In this document: in pieces, positions 24,201-34,970 of the stretch
Position numbering within the stretch: the stretch's first letter is position 1
Layout of the letters: each line of letters starts with the position of its first letter
DNA from: Flaveria trinervia
Taxonomy: Eukaryota > Streptophyta > Magnoliopsida > Asterales > Asteraceae
Reading direction: 5' to 3'
Assembly (NCBI GenBank): GCA_025506515.1
Contig: CM046454.1
Coordinates: forward strand, 30,678,465-30,742,464
DNA length: 64,000 bases
Position numbers and translations under genes: made by a program
Notes under the pieces: model-generated
Told to the model about the DNA's origin: nothing
Seen by the model: only the letters and a program-made list of their open reading frames with translations
Database searches by the model: none

Positions 24201-24643
24201 GCTCACTAAGAGAAACAAAAGGTAATGCAACAGTAATAGATCCTATGGTTGTGCTTTGAGGATCTTGAACTGTTGTTGATGGAGAATTTTTAGTCATTTT
24301 GTCTTTCTTAGACTTCCACACCACCTATTGGAAGCTTGGACTTGACCTTCAATACTTCGAAAGCTTTTGAGACTTTGGAGGTTTTGATGACTGGACCTTT
24401 GGAAGATTCTGCAGACACTACAACAGACTTTAGTGCTTCGGAAGTATTACTTCCTTACGAGACCAACGTTTCTTACGAAGGCAATTTTCCACTTGCCTTG
24501 TTCTTAGTTTTGGAGCTTCCAAAGGAAACAGGTTTTCCTTCCGAAGCTTGAATCTTCTTGGAACTCTTGGAAGTCCTTGTCTTGGTCATGTGAAGAGTAG
24601 CTTTATGATTGTATGGACAATCCTTAGCAAGATGAGCAGTACT
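24201..24643 (-). pseudogene. gag: B gag, C-terminal segment (cut by element C)
   Basis: Lys/Ser/Thr-rich gag tail carrying the last part of the second zinc knuckle (24617-24643: second half of the C-x2-C-x4-H-x4-C). The other half lies 19 kb away at 43725-43739. The region 24330-24550 also holds several CTTCGGAAG-type words, so the family word reaches into coding sequence. Confidence 0.75.
24639..24643. other. Target site duplication of element C (left)
   Basis: GTACT directly before the TGTTGGG end of element C, repeated at 43720-43724 directly after its other end. A 5-bp duplication is typical of Copia integration. Confidence 0.9.
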
Positions 24644-25578
24644 TGTTGGGTTTTGTAACATGTAAATCAAAGCTAGTTTAACCATTTAAACTATAAAAAC
24701 ACAGTGGATATAAGGTTAAAACATGTGGTTAACAATGTGAAAAATGAACCACTTTTAAACCATAAACAAAACCCAAGAACAAGGATCATATATATATATG
24801 TGAAATAGAATGCTATCAAAAAAAAATAACAACCATAGGGTGTTCATGAACAACCTTTCAAGCACAAGATGTTGTAGATGGATGAGATGAAGAAAATGAT
24901 GTTCTTGAATGTTTAGCCTCCAAAGGAGAACACCTCAAGCTTGTATACCCACAAGCTCTTCCAAACACCAAGCTTGTTAGGGTGCGACACCAAAGAACCC
25001 TCTTCCTTAGGTCCTCTAAAATCCGAAAATTTCAGCCCCTTTTTCAACCTTGAATCCGAATTTCAGCCTTGTTTTGGAAGGGTTTTTGCTTGTGTGTGTG
25101 AGAGAGTGTGTGAGAGATGATTGAAGAGTGTAAGAGTGGTTTAAGTCTCGTAGTTCCCAAGACTAAAAGACACCTCATGTGGCACATGGGGCGGCTGAAA
25201 TATGGATTCAAAATGGGTTCCCCCCATTTTGTATTTTTTATAAAATTACGCTCTCCAAAACCATTAGTTTATAAAATTAAAATCTATTTTAATTTTATAA
25301 CATTAACATACTTTTATTTGTTATTATTTAACCAACTTAAATAATGAAATAAATAAATTTCTCATGAACAATTATCTATATAATGTTGTTCAACTACAAA
25401 AACAACATTTTAGAAAACCCATTTTCTAAATTGGCGTCAATATTTATTTGTATGATCTCATCAACAAATAAACATATATTGGTGTTTGTTTAGCTTGTTA
25501 TTGGGTATGACCTGACTTGAATCATAACGTACTAACCACATCAATCCTGTATGTGTCTTGGGCATACAAGATCCAACA
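24644..25578 (-). repeat. Element C 3' LTR (935 bp)
   Basis: Plus strand TGTTGGGTTTTG ... GATCCAACA. Repeats at 42786-43719. The minus-strand start TGTTGGATCTTGTATGCCC closely resembles the LTR start of C2 (TGTTGGATTCTGTGTGCCC), showing C and C2 are related. Confidence 0.9.
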
Positions 25579-26310
25579 ATCTACCACTTGCACAAGATTC
25601 GTAGAAGATTGATGCAAGCAGTAAATACCGCCTAACAACAATTTACTACCCTTAATATATATGACTAAGTGCCATTCAATAACATCATCCTCTTCAAGTA
25701 CCAGACTCGAAATGTTTTAGGTGAATCAATCATCTATCCTTTTTCACAAATGACATGTTAGATCCCAGAGACACAAAGAGATCATTCTCCATTGATTTAA
25801 CTTTATCAGGCCTTAGACATCTTACTCTCAATGAATAAGAGGGACAAATCCCATCTCGACTACATACGTCTCTCACAATTTCCTTATATCATACCTGAAC
25901 TCAGACTTATGTATTGTCATGTTTCATAACAACGAAGAACTAAGTCAAAGCATAATATTTGGTAAATATCAAGACCCAATATGTGTCTGAGGTCAGAGGA
26001 TACCAAATGATGTTCGGCTTTACTCAAAATTACATATGATCAATAATAAGATTCCATGTTGTAATGTTTGAGATGGAAGTCAGTCCAATATTTGCATCCC
26101 ACAAATATCTATGAACTTTGGCAACAACCTTTTGCTCTATATTCATCCATATGAATATCTACTAATCCAAGTTCATAATAGTTTTACCTTCATACTTGTT
26201 CCCACAAGTATGAACAACTATGGACGTTCTGAGTAAATAATTTACTCATGGATTTTAAACATCCAAAATAGGAATAAAGGGTTACAATATCTCAATCCAG
26301 AAATTAAAGA
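25579..26310 (-). other. Element C 3' untranslated region
   Basis: About 730 bp between the pol stop and the 3' LTR, homologous to 38072-38846 of C2 in inverse orientation. No ORF is supported. The PPT is weak here: GTGGTAGAT before TGTTGG, versus GTGGGAGAT in C2. Confidence 0.6.
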
Positions 26311-27610
26311 TCATATCCAGTCACAAGAATATTGAAGTCCCTTGGCACAAGTATGACTTTCATGCTTTGCCTTTTCAAGAAGCTTCATGAGTGGATCCGC
26401 AACGTTTTGATACGTGTGAACTTTAAGAATACATATCTTTCCCTTTACAACTTCATCACTTATGTAGTTGAATCTTCGTTCAATGTGCCTAGTCTTTTGA
26501 TGTGCATGGGTTCCTTGATTTGAGCAATCGCACCCTCGTTATCACAAAGAATTTCTAGGGGGTCCTGAATCGAAGGGACCACCCCCTAGATCGGCAATGA
26601 ACTTCTTCAACCATGAAGCTTCCTGAGCTGCTAATAAAGCGGCGATATATTCTGACTCTATAGTTGATAATGCCACCACATCTTGCTTAGAGCTCTTCCA
26701 AGAGATTGCTCCTCCATTGAAGATGAAAATGTAACCTGATTGTGATCATGAATCATCCCGATCAGTTTGGAAACTCGCATCCGTGTAACCCTTTACTATG
26801 AGTTCCTCCTCACTAGATCCATAGATTAGGAACATATCTTTAGTCCTCCTTAGGTACTTAAGTATGTTCTTAACACCCATCCAATGACTGCTTCCAGGAT
26901 TTTGTTGGTATCGACTTGTCATGCTTAAAGCGCATGACACATCCGGTCTAGTGCATATCATTGCATACATGATGGATCCTATAGCAGAATCATAGGGATA
27001 CCCTTCATTTTGTCTTGTTCATCCTTTCAGCTTGGACATTGAGTCTTACTCAATATCGTTCCTCTTTGAATAGGTACGGTACCTTTCTTAGAGTTTTCCA
27101 TCTTGAACCTTTTCAAGATCTTATCAATGTATGCACTTTGATTCAAGCCTATCAACCTCCTTGATCTATCCCTATAGATCTTTATTCCCAAAATATAAGC
27201 GACTTCACCAAGATCGTTAATGGAGAAACAGTTTCCAAGCCAGACTTTTACACCTTCCATGGTTGGAATGTCATTTCCAAATAGTAGGATGTCATCGACA
27301 TACAATACTAGGATAGTGGTGATGCTCCCACTAGCTTTCTTATATACACATGCTTCATCAACATTTTTGATGAATCCAAATTTGATTATCTCTTCATCAA
27401 AATGGTGATTCCAACTCCTTGATGCTTGCTTCAATCCATAGATTGATTTCTTTAACTTGCATACTTTGTTAGGATGTTTTGAGTCGACAAAACATTCAGG
27501 CTGAACCATATAGACATCTTCCTCAAGATATCCATTTAGAAAAGTGGTTTTGACATCCATTTGCCAAATCTCATAATCATAATGAGCAGCTATGGCAAAT
27601 AATATCCTAA
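26311..27610 (-). pseudogene. pol: Element C pol: RNase H and C-terminal RT, broken
   Basis: Stop at 26311-26313. RNase H spans about 26330-26970 with STIESEY near 26660, and stops near 26580 and 26745. RT 27027-27610 holds LYVDDILLFGND (YVDD about 27290-27300), MDVKTTFLNGYL and the PECF motif. Between them is a frameshift near 27000. The N-terminal RT part is separated from this by element D and resumes at 30219. Confidence 0.85.
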
Positions 27611-27615
27611 TAGAC
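27611..27615. other. Target site duplication of element D (left)
   Basis: TAGAC, repeated at 30214-30218 on the other side of element D. Confidence 0.9.
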
Positions 27616-28206
27616 TGTTGGAGCATATACTGTAATATATAGTGTGTCCGTCGCTTGACAAATAGTATATGCTTAATGTATTACACCTGATATGTTGTAA
27701 ACACATGAAACTGGGTCATTCGCAGGAGCATATATGAATGAGACTCAGTCGTACGACTGAGCCATGCTAATGGCTCAGTCGTGTGACTAAGAGATATGAT
27801 TGGGCAATTCTAAGACTAAACCATAAGAATGGTCCAGTTGTACGATTGAACCATACGCATGGTCCAGTCGTACGATTAAACCATACGCATGGTCCAATCG
27901 CACGAATGGGCCCAGTCGCATCTAATATGGGCCAAGGCCTATATATACCAGCTTCAATGTGTAATGAGATAAGGATTTTGAGAGGAGTCTGCCCAGAGCC
28001 TAGGTGCTGTCGGATGAGAGGGGAGATCACACTCGATCTCCCCTTGCCAAGAGTCTTGATTCTTATGTTGTAACGCGCTTGTAATCGTTAGGTTATCAAT
28101 GAAACCAATTTTTGATAGTTCGTCTTATAGATTTGACTTTTGGTTTTGGTTGTTTATCCTTCTATCAAGAACACGTTCAGATGTCTACTGACCCAGTAAC
28201 TTCACA
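27616..28206 (+). repeat. Element D 5' LTR (591 bp)
   Basis: TGTTGGAGC ... ACTTCACA. Contains an 18-bp perfect palindrome CTCAGTCGTACGACTGAG near 27744, further GTCGTACGA words, and a TATA box TATATATA near 27940. Relative to the 3' copy it has one extra ~30-bp GGTCCAGTCGTACGATT unit. Confidence 0.9.
27938..27949 (+). promoter_or_regulatory. TATA box in D 5' LTR
   Basis: CCTATATATACC, present also in the 3' LTR near 29940. The position about 320 bp into a 591-bp LTR fits a U3 promoter. Confidence 0.6.
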
Positions 28207-28511
28207 ATCGGTATCAGAGCCGGTTACTGCTTGAATGATCTAACCATCATTCTAGCAACCCGAGCTCTTGATTTCTGGATCAATTTCAGGTTCTTTGACG
28301 TTAAACCCACTTTGTGTTCTTCGTGTTTTGCTCAGATCTGTTTACGTGTGGTGTTTATATGTTAAAATCGAACTAGAAACCACGTTTCTATCACCGGTGC
28401 GAATCTTATGATGTCTATTTCGGTTTGGCTCATGTAAAATTCGTAAGATTAGGGTTTTGGGTAGTTTTGGCGGCTGCAGATCCAAAAATCTGTGTGCAGA
28501 ATGGTTCATGC

Positions 28512-28775
28512 GACTGGACCAGTCTTATGTCCAGTCGTGGGACTGGACCAGTCTTATGTCCAGTCGTGGGACTGGACCAGTCTTATGTCCAGTCGTGGGA
28601 CTGGACCAGTCTTATGTCCAGTCGTGCGACTGGACCAGTCTTATGTCCATTCGTACGACTAGACCATGAGACTGGACCAGTCTTATGCCCAGTAGTCGTG
28701 AGACTGGACCAGTCTTATGTCCAGTCATGAGACTGGACCAGTCTTATGGACAGTCGTGAGACTGGACCAGTCTTA
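28512..28775 (+). repeat. 28-bp tandem repeat in element D
   Basis: About nine units of GACTGGACCAGTCTTATGTC plus CAGTCGTG, each containing the inverted pair GACTGG-A-CCAGTC. The first five are nearly identical; later ones vary and two are shortened. ORFs over it are repeat artefacts. Confidence 0.9.
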
Positions 28776-29644
28776 TGTCTAATCGCACGAATATATCATT
28801 CGTATCATTCATCCACACGAATGTGATATTTTTCCTCCATGTCATACAAATAAAGGTGTTCCAGACAAAAAAAAAAAAGAGTCTGGAACTGCCTCTTGCA
28901 CAGATTTGAGGGTGAGCAAAGCATATTCACCCTGAGGTCTTTTGTCAAATAAGTTCGATGTATACACCATTATTCGTCGGACTTCCAGAATAGGTGAATA
29001 TAGTTGGAAGACAAAAGAGAGAAGAGAAGATATCAGCAGTCGGTGCTGATTTTGTGGGGTAGTCAGGAGCATCTGACTATTTATGGGCCAATCAAGTTAT
29101 ATATATCCGCACAGAGAGGATTCTCATTCTTAAGGGAAATCCATGTATAGAGAAAGTGAAGACATAGTCAGAAAGTGATGATGTGAGCTGGTTTCTGATG
29201 ATGAATCTGAATGCATGTTGATTTCGTTGAGATTGTCTGCTGTGGATTGGAACCTTCTACCTTTTGCTCAATACAACGTATGAAGACGCCAGGAGAGCAC
29301 AATGTCTATTTATTGGGATATGCTGAATTTGAGGGGGAATTTCTGCAGGTGTTAATGTTAATCAAGTTAGCCTGTGTGAAGATTGAAGTAATGGAAAACT
29401 GTTCATGTCATTATCCAGAAAAATCAGTCATATGGGGAATCTTGTTGCTGTGATGGTGTTCTGCAAAGTAAACAAAAGCTATTGTGCCTAAATTCATTTT
29501 GAGGGATACTGTAGCAACCTGACGGATCAACAACGTTGGCTAATATGGGTTTTTGTTTAATTCTATTGGAAACCAGAGCAAAGATTGACCAGTCATTGTA
29601 AGAGGTATTATCTACTATTCGCAAGAAACGTCCAAAGGGGAATT
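28776..29644 (+). other. Element D interior of unknown origin
   Basis: Contains a 12-base A run at 28868-28879 and a 76-codon open frame on the minus strand (28842-29072). No known domain recognised. It could be a captured host fragment or degenerate retrotransposon sequence; nothing decides between them. Confidence 0.4.
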
Positions 29645-30213
29645 TGTGGGAGCATATATTGTCATATATAGTGTGTCCGTCGCTTGACGAATAGTCTAGG
29701 CTTAATGTATTACACCTGATATGTTGTAAACACATGAATCTGGGTCATTCGTAGGAGCATATGTGAATAAGACTCAGTCGTACGACTGAGCCATGCTAAT
29801 GGACTAGTCGTGCGACTGAGAGATGCGATTGGGTAATTCGAAGACTGAACCATAGGAATGGTCCAGTCGTACGATTGAACCATACACATGGCCCAATCGC
29901 ACGAATGGGCCTAGTTGCATCTAATATAGGCCGAGGCCTATATATACCAGTTTCAATGTGTAGAGAGATAAGGATTTTGAGAGGTGTCTGCCCGGAGCCT
30001 AGGTGCTGCCAAATGAGAGGGGATATCATGCTCGATCTCCCTTTGCCAAGAGTCTTGATTCTTATGTTGTAACGAACTTGTAAACATTAGGTTTTATCAA
30101 TTTTTGATATACCAATTTTTGATAGTTCGTGTTATAGATTTGACTTTTGGTTTTGGTTGTTTATCCTTCCGTCAGGAACACGTTCGGATGTCTACTGATC
30201 AAGCGACTTCACA
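29645..30213 (+). repeat. Element D 3' LTR (569 bp)
   Basis: TGTGGGAGC ... CGACTTCACA, then TSD TAGAC. Differs from the 5' LTR by roughly 50 substitutions by eye plus one missing ~30-bp unit and a small rearrangement near 30090-30125. Confidence 0.9.
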
Positions 30214-30218
30214 TAGAC

Positions 30219-31685
30219 TTTAGCATTGCAACTGGTAAGAAGCTCTCATCATAATCAACCCCTTTAGTTTGAGTGAAACCTTTTGCTACAAGTCTAGCTT
30301 TATAAGTTTGCAAATTCCATGCATATTTGTTTTCTTCTTGAAAACCCACTTACTTCCAACTATCTTGGAGTTAAGAGGTGGTTCAACAAGTCCCACACTT
30401 GGTTGCCATGCATGGATTGCATCTCAACGTTCATGGTGTCAAGCCATTTTTCATAATCCAAATTGGACATTGCATCATGGTAGGTGGTTGGCTCATCGGA
30501 ATCTACCACATAGCATCCATCTATGAAAAATCCATATCATTCAGGTGGATTACTAATTCTACCAGACCTGCAAACGTTTTGTGTACATTGATCAACCACT
30601 TGATCATTCTCAACATCCTTATGTTGAGTGCTAGTGTCAACTAAACGTGTATGGGTTTATGGTTCTTGATCCTCCTCAAGATCCACGGTTCTACTGCTAG
30701 TTCCTTCCGTATGGAACTTAGCTTCTAAGAAATCAACCTTCTTTGCAACAAACTCCTTTTGTTCCAATGGATCATAGAAATAATATCCCATAGAATCTCT
30801 AGGATATCCAATAAAGATACACTTAGTGGAATGGCTTTCTAGCTTGTTTGAGGTGGGTGTCTTAACATAAGCCTCACAACCCCATACCTTTAAATATGAT
30901 AGTGATGGAACCCTTCCATGCCATATTTCAAAAGGTGTCGTTTCCACATTCTTGGTTGGGGCTATATTCAAGATACGAGCCGCAAAGAGCAAATCGAAAC
31001 CCCAAAGTGATAGAGGCAGTGAGCTCCTAGCCATCATTGATGGAATCATATCCAATAGAGTTTGATTTCTCCGCTCGGACACGCCATTATGTTATGGCAT
31101 TCCAGGTGGAGATAGTTGTGAGACAATACCACAACTTCTAAGATGATCTCTGAAAGCATCACTTAGGATTCACCTCCTCTATCGGGGCGGAGAAATTTTA
31201 TTTTCTTGTTGAGTTATTTTCTACTTCATTTTGGAAGATTTTGAACATTTCAAAAGCTTCATCTTTGTGTCTTAACAAGTACACATAACCATATCGACTA
31301 TAGTCGTTAGTAAGGTAATGAAGTATCTTTCATGGTACCTAGTCAATGGCTTAAAAGGACCACATACATCCGAATGTATGATGCCTAATAAATCTTTTGC
31401 CCTTTCGGATTTGCCACTAAACGGTGCCTTAGTCATTTTTCCTTGTAAACAAGATTCACATACATCAAATGAATCATATTCATTTGCTTTTAAAAGACCA
31501 TTCTTTTGAAGTGTTTGTATGCACTTCTTGTTTATATGACCAAGACAACAATGCCTAAGATAGGTATCACTCAAATCCAATTTGAGTTTCTTAGTGATGG
31601 TTTGGTAAAATGAGCTATCATATAATGTGCTTTCATGAACCAATTCATAAATACCATTAATAGGAATAGCTTTAAAATAAAATAT
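30219..31685 (-). pseudogene. pol: Element C pol: N-terminal RT, integrase, HHCC (second copy), broken
   Basis: 30219-30660 is the N-terminal RT and linker (several shifts). 30657-31082 is the integrase C-terminal core (SERRNQTLLDM with the catalytic Glu; FEIWHGRVPSL). 31100-31270 holds the middle core with breaks. 31272-31643 is HHCC (CLGHINKK, C-x2-C) plus the first core Asp (SDVCGPF). The first His of the WHxRLGH motif reads as CCLGH, a change shared with the duplicated copy at 39821-40087. The right end, 31416-31685, is one arm of a 270-bp direct duplication flanking element C2. Confidence 0.8.
31416..31685. repeat. Left arm of 270-bp duplication flanking element C2
   Basis: It begins ACTAAACGGTGCC and ends AAAATAAAATAT exactly at the C2 5' LTR. 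The right arm is 39821-40087, directly after the C2 3' LTR. The sequence is element C pol (gag-pre-integrase region, minus strand), with only a handful of differences between arms. Confidence 0.85.
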
Positions 31686-32652
31686 TGTGTGCCCAAGACA
31701 CTTAGAATATTGATGTGGTTAGTACGTTATGATCCAAGTCGGGTTATACCCAATAACAAGTTTGGCAAACACCAATTAATATTTAATTGATGATGTGATC
31801 ATGCAATTAAATATTTACACCGATTTAGAAAATGGGTTTTCTAAATAAGTTGCATGTGAGTGGGAACAACTTATTAGGATATTTGTTCAATCAATATTAT
31901 TTGAAGTGTTGTTTAAATTAGTTAGATGACATCAAATAATAGTGGGAATTACAACTTATAAATTAAATGGTTAATTGTATAAGTATGTAAATACATATAT
32001 ATATATATTGTACATACAATTTATTATATGTCTAGTTCACAAGACATATTAATGTGTGATAAACAAATTGAAGGGAAAAGGGTTTTGAAACCCAAATTTC
32101 GGCCGCCCTCCCCTTAATCCCCATTGGACCAAACTTGCTTTGGGTACCAACACACATTTAACTCTTGTCTTGAACACTCCACAAAGAATAACCACACACT
32201 TTACATGCAAAAGGCTCCAATCTCTCTCTCTCTCCCAACCTCACGGTTCAAGCAAGAAAAGAAGAGGTTTTGAAGCTTATTTTGGGTGATTCTACCTAAC
32301 AAGAAAGGGTGTTGCCATCAAGCTTGGGGTACACTAGCTTGAGGAGTCCTCCATTGGAGTCTTGGCCAAAAGAACAAGCATCAAAACCCCATTTTGGTCG
32401 ACATTTTCTGCTGGAACAAGGTAGTTGTCACAGCTTGTTCTAGCTGTGATTTTATGTACGATTTTGTATGTTCATAGCTTGTTTAATCCACATAAATGAT
32501 CCTTATTGTTATGGGTTTGTTTATTTGTATATTAATCATCATAAAACATGGATTTTCAGATCTAAAATCATGTTTTAAATACAAATTTATCCGCTGCGTT
32601 TTTCTGAAATACCAAGAGGATAAAACGGTTTTATCTTCAAATAAACCCAACA
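31686..32652 (+). repeat. C2 5' LTR, first 10 bp missing
   Basis: Starts TGTGTGCCCAAG, whereas the 3' LTR starts TGTTGGATTC-TGTGTGCCC. Ends AAACCCAACA before the PBS. Includes a TA-rich run near 31995-32015 and a CT microsatellite at 32221-32236. Confidence 0.9.
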
Positions 32653-32653
32653 A

Positions 32654-32669
32654 TGGCATCTAGAGCCGG
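32654..32669 (+). other. C2 primer binding site
   Basis: TGGCATCTAGAGCCGG, one base after the LTR; a variant of the initiator-Met type site. Element C has the same site at 42769-42784. Confidence 0.8.
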
Positions 32670-34071
32670 TTATGTGGATGACTTGCTTGTTTTATCTTTT
32701 GAAATTGGTTTTAAAAGATGATATTAGACATGTTATAGGCTGATTTTGGGCTGTTATAGTTTATATGAATGATTCCCCAAACTTTCAAGGTCATATCACA
32801 CATGCTAGTGATTAGACCTTGAAAGAAACATATTATGAATGTTGGTTGTTTGGACAATGATTAAAACCCAAATTTCAGTTTATGTTGGCTGAAATTTGGG
32901 GTTTTAAATGGGGTTTTCATTATATGGATCGATGATATGATCATTGGTTGTTAATGTGCATAACCTAGCCTTGACCCTATGTTGATTTGGTTTGGAATGG
33001 ATGGTTGATTTTGGTTGTTTTTCTTTTGGGTTGTAATATTATTCATTTGTGTTTTTCTTTGGGATGTAATTTATTTATTCATTCATTTGAAATGTAATAG
33101 ATAGATTAAGTGCACTTCCTTTACAGAGAATTTGTATTAGGATATAAGTTTTGTAAATGGAATTGCACTAGAAGGAAGCACAAGAGGAAGACACAAAGAG
33201 AAAGACTTGGAGCATATGGATGCAAGTTCAAGTGGGGGTCTATAAAGACCTTTAATTTTGTGTTATATTCAACCCTTAGGAAAGACCTAATGACCACACT
33301 TGTGATGGCAAACAAGTGTGGTCACATAGTAGCTATGGTTATGCACATATGGTTGTTTATGTTTTATGCTTGGTTGATTGTTTATTGTTTGATTGTTTGG
33401 TTGATGTTTTGACATTCATAACAAACTCATTAACAAACTTAACAAGCTGAAAATGTTGGTTCTTATAGTTAATAAAAGTTATTAAAATTGTTTAATGATT
33501 TTAAAGATTAAAATTGGTTTTAATCTAAGAACCATAGGGTACCTTGTATTTGAAAGCATACAAATACAAGTACATAGAGTTTTCTAAACTAGAATTAAGA
33601 AATCTCTAAAATTTTAAAAACGAGATCAACACCGTCCTTTTACACAACACTTGAGTCACTTGGGAACTCTTAGTGGGATAAAGGTCACCTAACCATTTTG
33701 AGGGAACTTGTGATTTGAGGTGAGAATGCCTTACTTATGGGATAAAGGTCACCTAACCATTTGTTTTGGCAAACTCACACGTGGGTGTAAGTAGGATGTC
33801 TTGATTTGCAAACCATGTTAAATGATGGATTTACATGCCGACTTTACATATGATGTTCAGGGTCGATCCCATACCTCTAGAAGTTGCAAATGGTTGCAAC
33901 CGTCAATCGTTGACCACCTTATTAATTTAAATCGTGGGATAAAGGTCACCTAACCACAATTTAAATGTAATGTTGGGTTCTAGATTTTAATATATAATTG
34001 ACCTTAATAGGCATTAATTATTAAAATTGATAATATCGAAAATACTAAATAAAACTTTGTTAATTTTGTAG
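32670..34071 (+). promoter_or_regulatory. C2 1.4-kb leader with three copies of a 20-nt motif
   Basis: No supported gene; short ORFs such as 33110-33412 have no family resemblance and no counterpart kept in C. GGGATAAAGGTCACCTAACC occurs at about 33675, 33739 and 33936. The element C leader has three matching copies (41456, 41687, 41751, minus strand). Repetition and retention suggest an RNA function such as packaging; this is inference. Confidence 0.55.
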
Positions 34072-34970
34072 ATGGCCTCTAACAATGATAATTCCGATAA
34101 CTCATCCGCGTCAAACCAATCTTTACGAGCGATCCTCCAAAAGGAACGTCTAAATCACAACAACTTCATCGATTGGTATCGAAACTTGAGAATCGTTCTC
34201 AAGCAAGAGAGAAGATCGTACGTTTTAGACGACCCTATCCCTGATCAACCTAGCGAGGATGATGAGGAGGCCTTCAATGATTGGCTAAACACTGAGGACT
34301 CCGTCCAAGTGTCTTGTCTCATGCTAGCGAGCATGACTCCGGATCTCCAAAAGGAGTATGAACACCACGGGGCTTATGACATGATAACCCAGCTGAAGGA
34401 AACGTTCCAACAGCAAGCGAGGGTTAGCGTTTCGAAACGGTTCGAGCACTCCATGCATGTCGTATGGACGACAACCAATCTGTTTCATCTTATGTACTTA
34501 AGATGAAAAGTCATATTGACCGCCTCGAGAGGCTTAATTCCCGTCTCGAAGGAATTGGCCACGGATTTGATCCTCAATGGCCTTACCAAAAGGTTCGAGA
34601 CATTCGTGTTGACTACAACATGAATGCTTGGGATAAAAGCATTGGTGAGCTTCACTCAATGCTCAAAACGGCCGAGGCGGCCATGGGTAAAAGGGTTTTA
34701 CCCGTTCTCACCATTAATGAAGGTGGGAACAACAAAAGGCCTCGTCCCGCACCCAAGGCAAAGGTTGCCAAGGGTAAGGGACCCGCTTAGGGAAAAGGGA
34801 AAGGGGTGGCAAGGGTGCCACCCAAAACACAAGAGAAGAAGCAAAAGGTTGCTACAAATGACCCATGCTTCAAGTGTGGGGAGATTGGACATTGGGCAAG
34901 GAATTGTCCTGTCCATCTCCAAGAGTTGAAAGCCAAGAGGGATGCCGGGCAGACCTCAGGTACAATATAC
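34072..34970 (+). pseudogene. gag: C2 gag, broken
   Basis: ATG 34072 directly after the leader. The N-terminal gag domain has the Copia pattern (NFIDWYRNLRIVL; LDDPIPDQP; LMLASMTPDLQ). A frameshift at about 34500 moves to the frame with SYVLKMKSHIDRL; a TAG at 34788 lies in the Lys/Gly-rich basic stretch; then one CCHC knuckle at 34866-34907. Compared with element C gag the protein is nearly collinear, so the breaks are single-base events. Confidence 0.85.

Larger units (their letters stand above)
27616..30213 (+). mobile_element. Element D, non-autonomous LTR retrotransposon
   Basis: LTRs 27616-28206 and 29645-30213, PBS from 28209 (CGGTATCAGAGCC), PPT-like AAAGGGGAATTT at 29633-29644, TSD TAGAC. 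The 1.4-kb interior has no gag or pol similarity I can recognise. It holds a 28-bp tandem repeat (28512-28775) and an uncharacterised 800-bp stretch. It must have been moved by another element's proteins. Inserted in the RT of element C. Confidence 0.9.

Noticed and set aside
28425..28730. Open frames of 70-101 codons over the D tandem repeat
   Set aside because: Products of a repeat unit lacking stops in several frames; no start context or homology.
28512..28775. CRISPR-like array of 28-bp repeats
   Set aside because: Units are directly adjacent without unique spacers and lie inside a plant LTR element; this is a tandem satellite-like repeat.
33110..33412. 100-codon ORF in the C2 leader ending in a hydrophobic stretch
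   Set aside because: The element C leader, which is homologous, does not keep it open; likely chance.
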